Shown: positions 11,674-21,425 of the stretch, piece by piece
How the letters are laid out: every line of letters starts with the position of its first letter
How positions within the stretch are numbered: the first letter of the stretch is position 1
From: Oscheius dolichura
Lineage: Eukaryota; Nematoda; Chromadorea; Rhabditida; Rhabditidae
Assembly: GCA_932521035.1 (NCBI GenBank)
Contig: OW051496.1
Span: 372,001-436,000 of the forward strand
Direction of reading: 5' to 3'
DNA length: 64,000 bases
Notes under the pieces: generated by a model
What the model saw: only the letters and a program-made list of their open reading frames with translations
Database searches by the model: none
What the model was told of the DNA's origin: nothing
Position numbers and translations under genes: made by a program

Positions 11674-12564
11674 TTACGAGCGTCCTTTATATGGAACTAA
11701 GTACGGAAATGTGACGAACTGCTGACGCTTCTTTTCAGAGGGTCGAAACCATCGGCGTGGCAGGAGAAGACGGGCACGTAGGAGTCGGTGGTCTGACGCG
11801 AAGTTAAACTGATTTAGGACGTTGACATCGCAGATGTGGGCTCTAGCAGGGGCAATTAAGTAGTCGATCTGATGGAACGAGACTCCGGCTGGATGTCGCC
11901 AAGTCCACTGATGCGATGGCTTTTTCTGGAAGAAAGTGTTCCATATTCTGGATTCTGTTGAGTGGCATAGGTTGACGACTGATTGGCCTCGGTGATTTCG
12001 TAGCCTATAAAGATGTGGGCCAATGCAGAGATCTCCAGCTTCCTTTCGACCGACTCTTGCATTTAAATCACCCAAAAGTATCGGTAACATGTGTTGACGT
12101 CGGGCCAGTTTCATTTCTGCCTTGATGGTATTAGTAAACTGGTCGTATTCAATGTCTGCATAATCGGATGTTGGAGCGTAAACAGAAATGAGACGAAGTG
12201 ACCGCTGGGAACAAGGGATCTTCAGGTCAAGTGTGCAGATGCGCCCGGAGATCGGCCGGAAGTTGGAGACGTTGGCGAGGTGTCTCTGGTTCACGAGGAA
12301 TCCTACGCCATGTCGAGGTCCGTCTCCATGATAGTAGATGAGATGTCCGCTTGTCAGTGGAATTGTAGATGTGCCGGCCCTTCTGATCTCTGATAGACCG
12401 ATGACGTCGAACTTGATGAGCTCCACGGCAATAGACAGGGTTTGTAGACGTACGGCAGAGGCGAGTCCTTGAGTGTTCAGGGCACAGATGTAGAGGGAGC
12501 CACTGGAGTTTAGCATACTTCTCACGCTTGCTGGCGGGTTGAGAAGGGCCTTGACAAATTCCAA
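11674..12564 (-). mobile_element. Non-LTR retrotransposon endonuclease domain only, ~296 aa
   Basis: An uninterrupted frame encodes an exonuclease-endonuclease-phosphatase (APE-like) domain of the kind found at the N-terminus of LINE/RTE polyproteins. Visible motifs are ALNTQGL near the start, the Glu motif GLSEIRR, the RLISVYAPT strand, LLGDLNARVG, a QIDYLI motif and the terminal SDHRLL. These are the residues that build the Mg-dependent nicking site, and all appear present. No reverse transcriptase follows: the frame ends at a stop just after PYKGRS. The start is unclear, since the first codon in frame at 12564 is not certain to be used. It could be a fragment or a captured endonuclease gene. 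Confidence 0.82.
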
Positions 12565-12733
12565 CCTTTACAGTAGACCAGAGAAAACCCGCCCGCTCGG
12601 TGGGGTGGAAAATGAAAAAGTGTATGTTTTAGCTAAAACTGTCATTGCCCGCTAAAAGTTCTACCAGTGCGGTCTGTTTTTTTTAAAACGGTCCTCGCAG
12701 TCCAGGTACTTCTATGCGTCTAATGGAGGCGTT

Positions 12734-15700
12734 TTATTTCTTTGTAATTTTAGGTATAGAGGAAATGTCAGATACACGCTCTTTTGTCATCTGGGTGCTC
12801 TCCTCCTTCATCTTGGTTTCTCTGAAGATTAGTGCCATTCCCAAGCGTCTGTAATACCTGAAATTTCAATCCACAGATCCTGTTCCAACAGTCGACTTAC
12901 AGTAGATATCTCCAACATAGAAAAGAAACAACCATAAATGAATAGTAGGGTAGTTTTTCAACTATTCGGATAGTTGCCCACCAGCTGCCTTCCTCTACCC
13001 ATCCCTCCCAATACATCCAGAATAGAAATTTTGCGAATGTTCGTTGGGCTCCGGCCAGATACATTTGCTGTAAGAAAAATTAATTTGCTTCGAATTTTGG
13101 TTGTCTAACTGTGGCTCGCTCGAGGAAACCTTACGCTTACCTCCGAAAAGATGTCATCATTTAAAAAGCTGCGAATTCTATTCATTGACATTTGAAGATA
13201 CTGTAAATTTTTGTACTTATTGAAAATGGTAAACTACCAGTATGATTAATATGGTGAAATTATGCCTGGCGTCAATCAGGTGCACCAATCGCAAGGCAAT
13301 AAAAATGACAACAAAAGTGGTAAAAACAACGTCACAATAGAGAGACATTTCAGGGAAAGCAGCCTGAAAAGTTTATATAACTTTTTGGGTCAAGGATTAC
13401 TGTACCCCCAAGATATCCAGTTGCATATCGCTGGGGCCATGATAGTCCCTAATTATATTGTCCTGCTCGTCATAATGAGACCCCAAAGGTGGAAATTCAA
13501 TGGCTCCGTCGTATACGGGAACCACGCCTCGGCCGGAAGACCATCTGGTGAAATTCTGCTGCCCATCGATGTTCTAAACGGGCTGCAGTAAGACAAAGAA
13601 AGGCCCTACCATGACAGAAACCAGGAAAGTGACTTCCGGATCGGTGTAGTGTGCTTTCAACGTCCTAGTCTCTATTATCAATTGGGAATTGAAGTAGAGG
13701 AAAGCAATAAATGCGACAATTGAAGCGAAAATGATGTACAACTGGGAAAATCTTGGATTCCAATGTTTCCAACTGGAATTTATCCCCATTACCGTAATCC
13801 TCTACCTTACCAATAGGATAAAATAACATCTGGATAGCAGAGAATCAAAATAATGAGGCTGGTTTGGCGGCAAGCAGCGAGAAATTTGATTACCAACAGG
13901 GGGAGAGAGTGGAGAAGAAGAGGATTAGAAAATACAGAAAACATATATGGCTCGTTGGTTTTTGTATACTGTGTGTCGTAAGCTTTCTAAAAAACATTTA
14001 TAATATTGAAGAATACTTTTTTAACTTAAAAAGTTTTAGATCCCATAGAAAAGAGGTTAGCTTCGCCTTTTTGTCATTATTTCAACGTTATGTTTTTTGT
14101 AGTTTACAAAAAATGGACTTCTAACTGCTTCAAGATCTCTAGAAAGAGATTCTCTTCGCTTACTTTCCATTACTTCATGTCTATGGTAATTAGAATTAGA
14201 AGTTTTAGATTTTTTTTAGCTGTAAAAGTGCTGTCTAACTGTGGCTAGGAGGTGCAAAACCAGACGCGAGCCAACAGGTTGCATTTTCGGGGGAAACATA
14301 CTGTCTTTGCGCTTTTTCGGCCCAATAGGCCTATAATCTTTGGTATACTGTAATTGGTATATTGGGGCTATTGCACCGAAAATGTGTCTTACTGGCCCGG
14401 ACCTGGCTTGTCGCCCTAACGATAACTTCGCTCCTAACTTCTTCGCGTTTAGGTTATGGCTAGCCTTCTTTAATCAAAATGCCAGAGTAGTATTATGTGG
14501 GCTTTTGTGTGTTCCACTTACTTGATTGATTACCACTCCTTCCAGAGCACTCAAGATCATGATCAGGATTACTGTAGCTATTAGATATTGTGATTTAGGA
14601 AGGCAATTCTTCAGCTGCCGGGTAAAAAGAGTAACAATACAGCGTTTCCCAAAGACAAGACCGATGGCCACGAATATCGCTCCAGCCAGCCAGGCCTCTC
14701 CTACAAATGGTCGCGTTTCTGACATAGCTCGGCCCTCGTTGAACTCCGCTCCGATAACTGAAAAAAAGGAATTTTGGAATGAAAGTAACCCACGGCATTT
14801 CTTTCCAAACTGTGGAAATTGGTCGCAAGGATTCGGCCAGCTATCAGCAACAAATTGAGCTGGATTAAAGCCGAGGGAGTATACTACTGGCTTGGCAAAT
14901 GGAATGTTAATTTCCAGAGAACGGATAGGTCGCAGAGAGGGTAGTCGGACGTCTGTCATGAATCTACTCCATCCAAGGGCGATTGGCTGGAGGCTGTGGG
15001 TAACGGCCAAGTCGAAACCGTTATCATAACAATCGTGGTAAGGGTGGAGGTTTAAATCTGGAAGAATTGGAAGATTTTTTAGGTACCAGGGGGGTTTTAT
15101 TAGTAAGAATATTCAGCTAGACTAATAATCAGAGGCCGCAAACTTCAAAAACTGAACAACTTACATGGATAGACGACTTCCAGATTAGAAAACATGTCCA
15201 ACGAGTCGAAAAGATTGATCCCGACTTGTAACTGACCAATGAGAAGAGTTAGATTTTTGAATTTGTTGAAAACTGGAAGATCCGCTGGGTATGGTCCTAT
15301 ATAATCGAATATTTCGAAGCAAGGGTCGATTTATCCTACCCATGATACAGACGGAGCCAACAAATGTGGTACAATTCTCTGGGATATCCTCAAAAGTGTA
15401 GAACTCTTTGAACAGCTCCGGTCGAAAGCAGGGATCGTCCGTCTCACAGGCCCGGTACATTTTCCCGATGAATTGAGGATGCCGGGCGAGGAAGACGATT
15501 TCCTGGAGAAAAATAAGGGTATAGAAAGGAAAGATTCGAACCTTTTTACTGAAACAGGCTTGCCCTTCAATTTTGTAGCTCTCCTCCCAGTAAGTCTCCC
15601 CATAAGTCATTTGATAGTCCTCAAATGAGAGGTAAATCTCTCCGGGACCCGTAACATTCTTTAGGGAATGGAATCCTATCGTGTGCAGATAAGGCTCCTG

Positions 15701-16708
15701 GACGTGGATGACGTTTTTGAGCTTTGCAGCTTTCGCTGGAAGTAGAAATATAGGGGAAAAGCGAAGAACTTGCTGTTGCTACTCGCAAAAGTCTATCAAC
15801 TATGTCAAATAGGGCCAACCATCTTCCTCACCTGGTGAGCTCACCAAATCTAGAAAATCAAAATTCTTTTATTTTGATGATACTTCATCTTATTTCTATT
15901 ATTTTTCGATCGTGCTTTTAGCTTTTTTGATAATTTCAACTACTAGCAATATCTAGAGATCATGGGGAATCCGATGCCGTAACTTTTATTTTATAAGAGT
16001 GAATGCCAGAAAAGTTATAGGCAAAAGTATGACAAAAGTGAATTTTTTCAAATTCAATAAGTCTAACTTGCAACATATCTACTAGGTTCTTATAAGTCGC
16101 TGCTACTGTTCGATAATTTTATTTATTTCTTATATTTTTATGATTACTATTTATATATTTCCGGGTCAGAAAACCAGGTGAGGTTGGTGAGGGGTTGGTG
16201 AGCTCACCCGGTGAGGTGCTTGGTGAGCTTACCAGGTGAGGAAGAAGGATCGCCGTCAAATAGTCACAAGTCTTGCTACGGTTATTTACTTCCTAATTTC
16301 CGCTTCAAATAGTCTATTTGAAGTAAACAAGCTGATTTTTCATAATATCGATTCCTATTTCTTCAAAAATGTAAAGATTACCTTCATTTCTGTCGCAAAT
16401 AACCTCCTCCAGCTTTGAAAAGAAGGACAGATTCCTCGAGCCGGCATAGTCCCTCACATAGATGCATCCTTCAATCCGTTTCAGTCCATCAAAAATCCTA
16501 TAAATCTTCCCAGCCGTGGAATTAGCCGAGCTATCCAGAATAAAGTGTCCCTTCACTGTTTCACAGCGTCTATTTGTATTATTTTTCAACCAAATACCAA
16601 TAGGAGAGTCAATTTTACACACTGTAATATGTTTTTATTCAAAAAATGGAATAAACTACCTTCAGAAACGGCTAAAAATGGAAGGAAAAGTAGAAGAAGT
16701 GGGAGCAT
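12734..16708 (-). CDS. L-domain multi-pass receptor, copy A (723 aa; one splice acceptor lost)
   Basis: Fourteen exons on the minus strand: 16708-16660, 16621-16382, 15735-15542, 15502-15340, 15296-15165, 15057-14794, 14757-14522, 13896-13811, 13772-13610, 13573-13406, 13363-13238, 13200-13141, 13067-12901, 12857-12734; 724 codons in frame. Signal peptide MLPLLLLFLPFLAVSE, first receptor L-domain in exon 2 (CKIDSPIGIW, RIEGCIYV, FFSKLEEVICD), second in exons 4-5 (ENCTTFVG, FKNLTLLIGQLQVG, FSNLEVVYP), then a linker and about seven membrane segments from exon 7 on. The first hydrophobic segment is WLAGAIFVAIGLVFG. At exon 8 the acceptor that is CAG in the two sister genes reads CTG (position 13898), and no other AG gives an open frame nearby. 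This copy may therefore be a recent pseudogene or make a receptor truncated after the second membrane segment. AATAAA overlaps the stop codon. Confidence 0.75.
13898..13898 (-). other. Mutated splice acceptor of exon 8 in receptor copy A
   Basis: On the minus strand the sequence before the exon is CCCCCTGTTGGTAATC. The sister genes have ACCCAGCTGGTAATT and GCCCAGCTGGTAATT at the same place. The A to T change removes the AG. The 625-bp intron before it keeps a good GTAAGT donor. Confidence 0.7.
15822..16246. mobile_element. Inverted-repeat element in intron 2 of receptor copy A
   Basis: The two ends are inverted copies of about 26 bp: the left begins TTCCTCACCTGGTGAGCTCA, the right is GGTGAGCTTACCAGGTGAGG. 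A second internal GGTGAGCTCACCCGGTGAGG lies next to the right end. The ~420-bp insert is absent from the equivalent introns of copies B and C, so it arrived after the duplication. No coding frame is visible. Confidence 0.75.
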
Positions 16709-17075
16709 AATCGGCCGGGTAGCAGCTAGACACAATGACTCCGGTCCGTACGATGTAAACAAGTAATTTCACGTACTCGACAAATTAAATTGTCCCACGT
16801 TGACCCGTACTGGGTGACTAATAGGCAAAGTTATAAGTTGAGCGAAAACTAGAAGCTCAAGGAGCAAATATTCACAATTAAATGAAATTTACCCGAAAGT
16901 TCAAGACATATAAACTAAACTATGGGCAATAAAGCTACTGATAAAGGATTTATGACAAGTGAAAAATAGAAATTCTTCTCAACCTTGTCCAACCCAACAT
17001 TCAGACTACGTATTTTTTGTGTTTACTGTTACGAAATGAAAGGCTTTATTTTAGAACGTTATTTTATTACATTTA

Positions 17076-17282
17076 TTGAGCAGAAAAAAAGAAAAACAAA
17101 GACTGCTATTATTTTTTGTTGCAATCTTTCCTTATATTGGTACACAAGCAATAATATCTGCTAGGGAGGGTTCTGCAATGAATTTCAGCGGCCTTCTCCA
17201 TATTTCTGCATTATTTGTGGTTTTTTCTTGCATCACTTGGGGTTATTATGCCACAGTACAGCGAAATGTTACTAGTGATTGA
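17076..17282 (+). CDS. Hydrophobic ORF opposite the 3' flank of receptor copy B
   Basis: A 68-codon plus-strand frame (…FPYIGTQAIISAREG…ITWGYYATVQRN…TSD) with two hydrophobic stretches ends 26 bp before the stop codon of copy B on the other strand. A nearly identical frame occurs at 21233-21415 beside copy C, differing only by a few conservative changes. It may be the last exon of a convergent membrane-protein gene, or only DNA that was duplicated with the receptors. No upstream exon was found. Confidence 0.25.
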   Translation: MSRKKEKQRLLLFFVAIFPYIGTQAIISAREGSAMNFSGLLHISALFVVFSCITWGYYATVQRNVTSD

Positions 17283-17308
17283 TTCAGACAATTTAGTTCT
17301 TTCCAATT

Positions 17309-20300
17309 TTAGGAACAGATAGACTTTTTTGTCAATCGGCTGCTGCTCTCCTTCTTCATCTTCGTCTCTCTGTAGATTAGCGCCATTCCCAAGCGTCTGT
17401 AATATCTGAAAGCTCTAGCAATAGATCCTTTAATAGTCCGCTTACAGTAGATATCGCCAACAGAAGAACGAAACAACCATGAATGAAAAGTAGGGAAGTT
17501 TTTCGACTATTCGGATCAATGTCCAAGCCATGTTTTCTGGTATATCCATCCAATCTAGTGAATAATAGAAGGATGACCGCCGGGAATACACTTCCTGTTA
17601 AAAAAAAAACTATTAATGCAATGCACAGCTCGCCGCGGAAACGTCGGCGCGACAGTGATCGTGTCGGGACCCAATATTGGGTCTGTAGCTTGAAAATTGG
17701 GATACGGTAGCCCATTTCCCCGGTAAAAACTCCCCGCTTACCTCTGTCAAAATGCCAAAATTTATAAAACTGCGTATTCTATTCATTGACATTTGAAGAT
17801 ACTGTAACTTTTTTATAATTTTTAGTAATTTATAATGTTACCAATATGATTAAAATAGGGGAAGTATCCCGGGAGTCAATGATTTTGGTCATTCGTAACA
17901 TAAAGGAGCCAATCACCAATATGATGAAAATAACATCACAATAAGTTGAAATTATAGGAAATGCTCCCTAAAAAGTTCATATTAATCCAATTTTTGATCC
18001 AATCTTACGCCAAGAATTTCCAGCTGCATATCGTCTGGTTGAAGATTACCCACATTATAATTACTGCCGAAATCATTCTGATCAGACCACAGGGAGAAGC
18101 CATCTAGGGGAAAAGGACAGATAGAACTGGATTTGTTGAAACGAACCTATGGTATTATGACCTGAAGTCCATTTGGTGAAGTACTCTCGTCCAGCAATAT
18201 TCTAAACACAAAAAATAGTACATACCATAAAAACTGTAATAGAACCCCCCTCTACGTAAGCGCGCTCGGTAAAAATGCTTTGTCTTTGAGAGTCTGTTCT
18301 TTATGGTTTTTTTTTCTAATTTTCGCTCTTTATGGGCAATATAGGGTCCAAAGATCATACTAATACAAGAAAAATCATAAAAACGGCTACATTAGTGTTT
18401 TTGCACGATGCAGATAGAGCATTTTAACAGAGCGCGCTTACGGAGAGGGCGGGGGGTATATTAGAGTTTTTACGGTAGAAAGAAAAGATACCATACCATG
18501 ACAAAAACCACAAACGTTACATCCGCATTTTCGTAGAATGGTTGAAGAAAACGTATTTCGATTCCCAATTGAGAATTGAAGTAGAAGAATGCAATAAATA
18601 TCAAAATTGAAGCAAAAATGATATAAAATAGAGAAAATCTCGGATTCCACCGTTTCCAGCTGGAATTTGTCCCCATTACCGTAATCCTCTTCCTTACCAA
18701 TAGGATAAAATAACATCTGGATAGCAAAGAATCAAAATAATGAGGCTGGTTTGGCGGCAAGCAGCGAGAAATCGAATTACCAGCTGGGTAAAAGGGTGGA
18801 GAAGATACAGACTGGTGAATGTGGAAAACACATAAAAATCAAATGATCCGATGTATTTCGTGTCGCAGGATCTCTAAAAACACTCGAGTCTGCTTCGGTG
18901 GCGCAATCCTCCACATTTCGTTCCCCTGCACCCGTGAAGTCTCGGCAAAACAAAGATATAAAGTTTTGGAGAAAGATGATCCTGCTGCCGAGACTTTACG
19001 GGTGCAGGGGGCTATCGTGCCTGTTCACTTACTTGATTGATTACCACCCCTTCCAGAGCACTCAAGATCATGATAAGGATTACTGTAGCTACTAGATATT
19101 GTGATTTAGGAAGGCAATTCTTCAGCTGCCCGGTAAGGAGAGTAACAATACAGCGTTTTCCAAATACGAGACCGATGGCCACGAATATCGCTCCAGCCAG
19201 CCAGGCCTCTTCTACATAAGGATTTGTTTGCACGGAATTTGTTCCACTATTATACAGACTATCGATACCTAAAAATAGAATTTTGAGTTAGAGGTGATAT
19301 CAAAACTAACGGCAGTTGTCTCCAAATTGTGGAAAATGTTGGCAGAAATCTGGAAAATGATTGGAGTAGAAGAGGAAGTCAGAAAATTGGAAGGCATAAA
19401 TTATGCCTCCGGCTTTTGGCTTGTTGATTTCAAGAGAACGGATAGGTTGTAGAGAAGGAAGGGAAATGTCTTCCATGAAACGGCTCAATCCAATGGCAAT
19501 TGGCTGCAGGGCACGGGTTTGGTAATAGGTGAAGTCGTAATCATAGCAATCCTGAGAAGTTGGACCGGTCAAATCTGGAAGAATTGGAGCAATCTTTTAG
19601 GTACCAGGAGGACTTTATAAGCAAGAGGCATTCAGTAAGCCTAGTAAAACTTGACCGCATTTTCCAAAAAAAAACCCACAAGGATATACGACTTCCAGAT
19701 TAGAAAACATGTCCAACGAGTCGAAAAGATTGATCCCGACTTGTAACTGACCAATGAGAAGAGTTAGATTTTTGAATTTGTTGAAAACTGGAAGATCCGC
19801 TGGGTATGGTCCTATATAATCGGATATTTCGAAGCAAGGGTCGATTTATCCTACCCATGATACAGACGGAGCCAACAAATGTGGTACAATTCTCGGGAAT
19901 ATCCTCAAAAGTGTAGAACTCTTTGAACAGCTCCGGTCGAAAGCAGGGATCGTCCGTCTCACAGGCCCGGTACATTTTCCCGATGAATTGAGGATGCCGG
20001 GCGAGGAAGACCATTTCCTGGAGAAAAATAAGGGTATAGAAAGGAAAGATTCGAACCTTTTTACTGAAACATGCTTGCCCTTCAATTCTGTAGCTCTCCT
20101 CTAAATACAGCTGGCCATAAGTCAATTGATAGTCCTCAAAGGAAAGGTAAATCTCTCCGGGACCCGTGACATTCCGTAGGGAATCGAATCCCATCGTATG
20201 GAGGTACGGCTCATGGACATGGATTACATTAGTGAGATTTGCACGTTTTGCTGGAAACAGAAATTGAATAAATGAATGCTTCTTCCGTACGAGGTCAAAT

Positions 20301-20847
20301 TGAAATTGTTTTTTTTTTTGGAAATAGGAATGGACAAGAAAATTGTATGAGCCACTGCTTCTAGGAATAAAGTCTGCAACTATCGAGCAACTAACAAATA
20401 TTGTAAATATATGGGCATGATTATTTACTTCCTAATTTCCGCTTCAAATAGTATATTTGAAGTAAACAAACTGATTTTTCATAATGTCGATTCCTATTTC
20501 TTCAAAAATGTATTACCTTCATTTCTGTCGCAAATAACCTCCTCCAGCTTTGAAAAGAAGGACAGATTCCTCGAGCCGGCATAGTCCTTCACATAGATGC
20601 ATCCTTCAATCCGTTTCAATCCATCAAAAATCCTATAAATCTTCCCAGCCGTGGAATTAGCCGAGCTATCCAGAATAAAGTGTCCCTTCACTGTTTCACA
20701 GGGTCTATTTGTATTATTTTTCAACCAAATACCAATAGGAGAGTCTATTTTACAGACTGTAATATGTTTTTATTCAAAAAAATGGAATAAACTACCTTCA
20801 GAAACGGCTAAAAATGGAAGGAAATGAAGAAGAAGGAGTAAGAGCAT
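17309..20847 (-). CDS. L-domain multi-pass receptor, copy B (703 aa)
   Basis: Fifteen exons: 20847-20796, 20756-20517, 20250-20057, 20017-19855, 19811-19680, 19574-19311, 19268-19033, 18783-18698, 18659-18497, 18201-18147, 18103-18009, 17967-17842, 17801-17742, 17594-17446, 17405-17309; 704 codons in frame and all acceptors are AG. Signal peptide MLLLLLLHFLPFLAVSE (an in-frame ATG 8 codons upstream, at 20871, is possible), two receptor L-domains, a 90-residue linker with paired cysteines, then about seven membrane segments. Conserved core signatures include FVAIGLVFGKRC, CRQTSLIILILCYPD, WKRWNPRFSLFYIIFAS and YLQMSMNRIR. The tail after the last segment is basic (YRRLGMALIYRETK), suggesting a cytoplasmic C-terminus. 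The loop encoded by one exon in copies A and C is split here by a 43-nt intron (18146-18104). Intron 7 holds a palindromic element. Confidence 0.87.
18921..19020. mobile_element. CACCCGTAAAGTCTCGGC palindrome in intron 7 of copy B
   Basis: The arms read CACCCGTGAAGTCTCGGC and GCCGAGACTTTACGGGTG, about 50 bp apart. The same element lies in the same intron of copy C, so it was present before those two genes separated. Confidence 0.78.
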
Positions 20848-21044
20848 TGGCGCAGTTCCAGATAGACACATTGTTCCCTTTGGTTTGAAGAAAATACCTG
20901 GCCGATAAATGTAATTGTCCCACTGACTAATAATTGAAATTGAGCGAAAGCCCGAAGTCCAGAGTGGCCAAAGAACAAATATTTTGAATTTAGAAAAATC
21001 GAAAGTTTTGAGAAGTATTTAGAGTACGAACCACGCAAATATAA

Positions 21045-21117
21045 TTTCGAGGCGCATCTGCGCTGCGGGACCAACATACTTTACATCTGGTCCCGTAGCG
21101 GAGATGCGCCGCGAAAT
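21045..21117. repeat. Hairpin with 23-bp GC-rich stem
   Basis: GGCGCATCTGCGCTGCGGGA at 21051 pairs with TCCCGTAGCGGAGATGCGCC ending at 21110, with a 14-nt loop. The outer flank TTTCG/CGAAA extends it. It sits in the gap between copies B and C. It may be a mobile-element remnant or a structured transcript. Confidence 0.6.
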
Positions 21118-21232
21118 TTGAATCGAAGTCTTTTCCGTTGGAAATGGACTATGTGCTGGCTCTCTAGCGCGAAATAGCAATACCAGAGACCGCTTTGAAT
21201 ATTTTATTACCATTGCGGAACAAAAAAAACAC

Positions 21233-21415
21233 AGGCTGCTATTATTTCTTAATGCAATCTTTCCTTATATTGGTACACAAGCAATAATATCTGCTAGGGA
21301 GGGTTCTGCAATAAATTTCAGCGGTCTTCTGCACATTTCTGCATTATTTGTGGTTTTTTCTTGCATCACTTGGGGTTATTATGCCACAGTACAGCGAAAT
21401 ATTACTAGTGATTGA
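21233..21415 (+). CDS. Hydrophobic ORF opposite the 3' flank of receptor copy C
   Basis: This is the second copy of the frame described at 17076-17282: RLLLF, IFPYIGTQAIISAREGSA, and the same C-terminal end before TGA. It lacks an ATG in the first part, so if coding it is an internal or terminal exon. It ends 10 bp from the stop codon of copy C. Its conservation may only reflect recent duplication. Confidence 0.22.
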   Translation, partial: RLLLFLNAIFPYIGTQAIISAREGSAINFSGLLHISALFVVFSCITWGYYATVQRNITSD

Positions 21416-21425
21416 TTCAGACAAT

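Noticed and set aside
14340-14525. Plus-strand frame of 61 codons within the receptor A intron
   Set aside because: No splice context or homology; it lies antisense in an intron.
17377-17715. Membrane-like 112-codon frame on the minus strand (GSVFPAVILLLFTRL…)
   Set aside because: It is the wrong frame of exon 14 of receptor copy B; alignment with copies A and C fixes the true frame (…IRIVEKLPYFSF).
19700-19860. Read-through frame after the fourth receptor exon (GSVCIMGRINRPLLRN…)
   Set aside because: It runs through a short intron in the wrong frame. Splicing at GTAGGATAAATC…ATATAG restores the L-domain frame in copies A and B.
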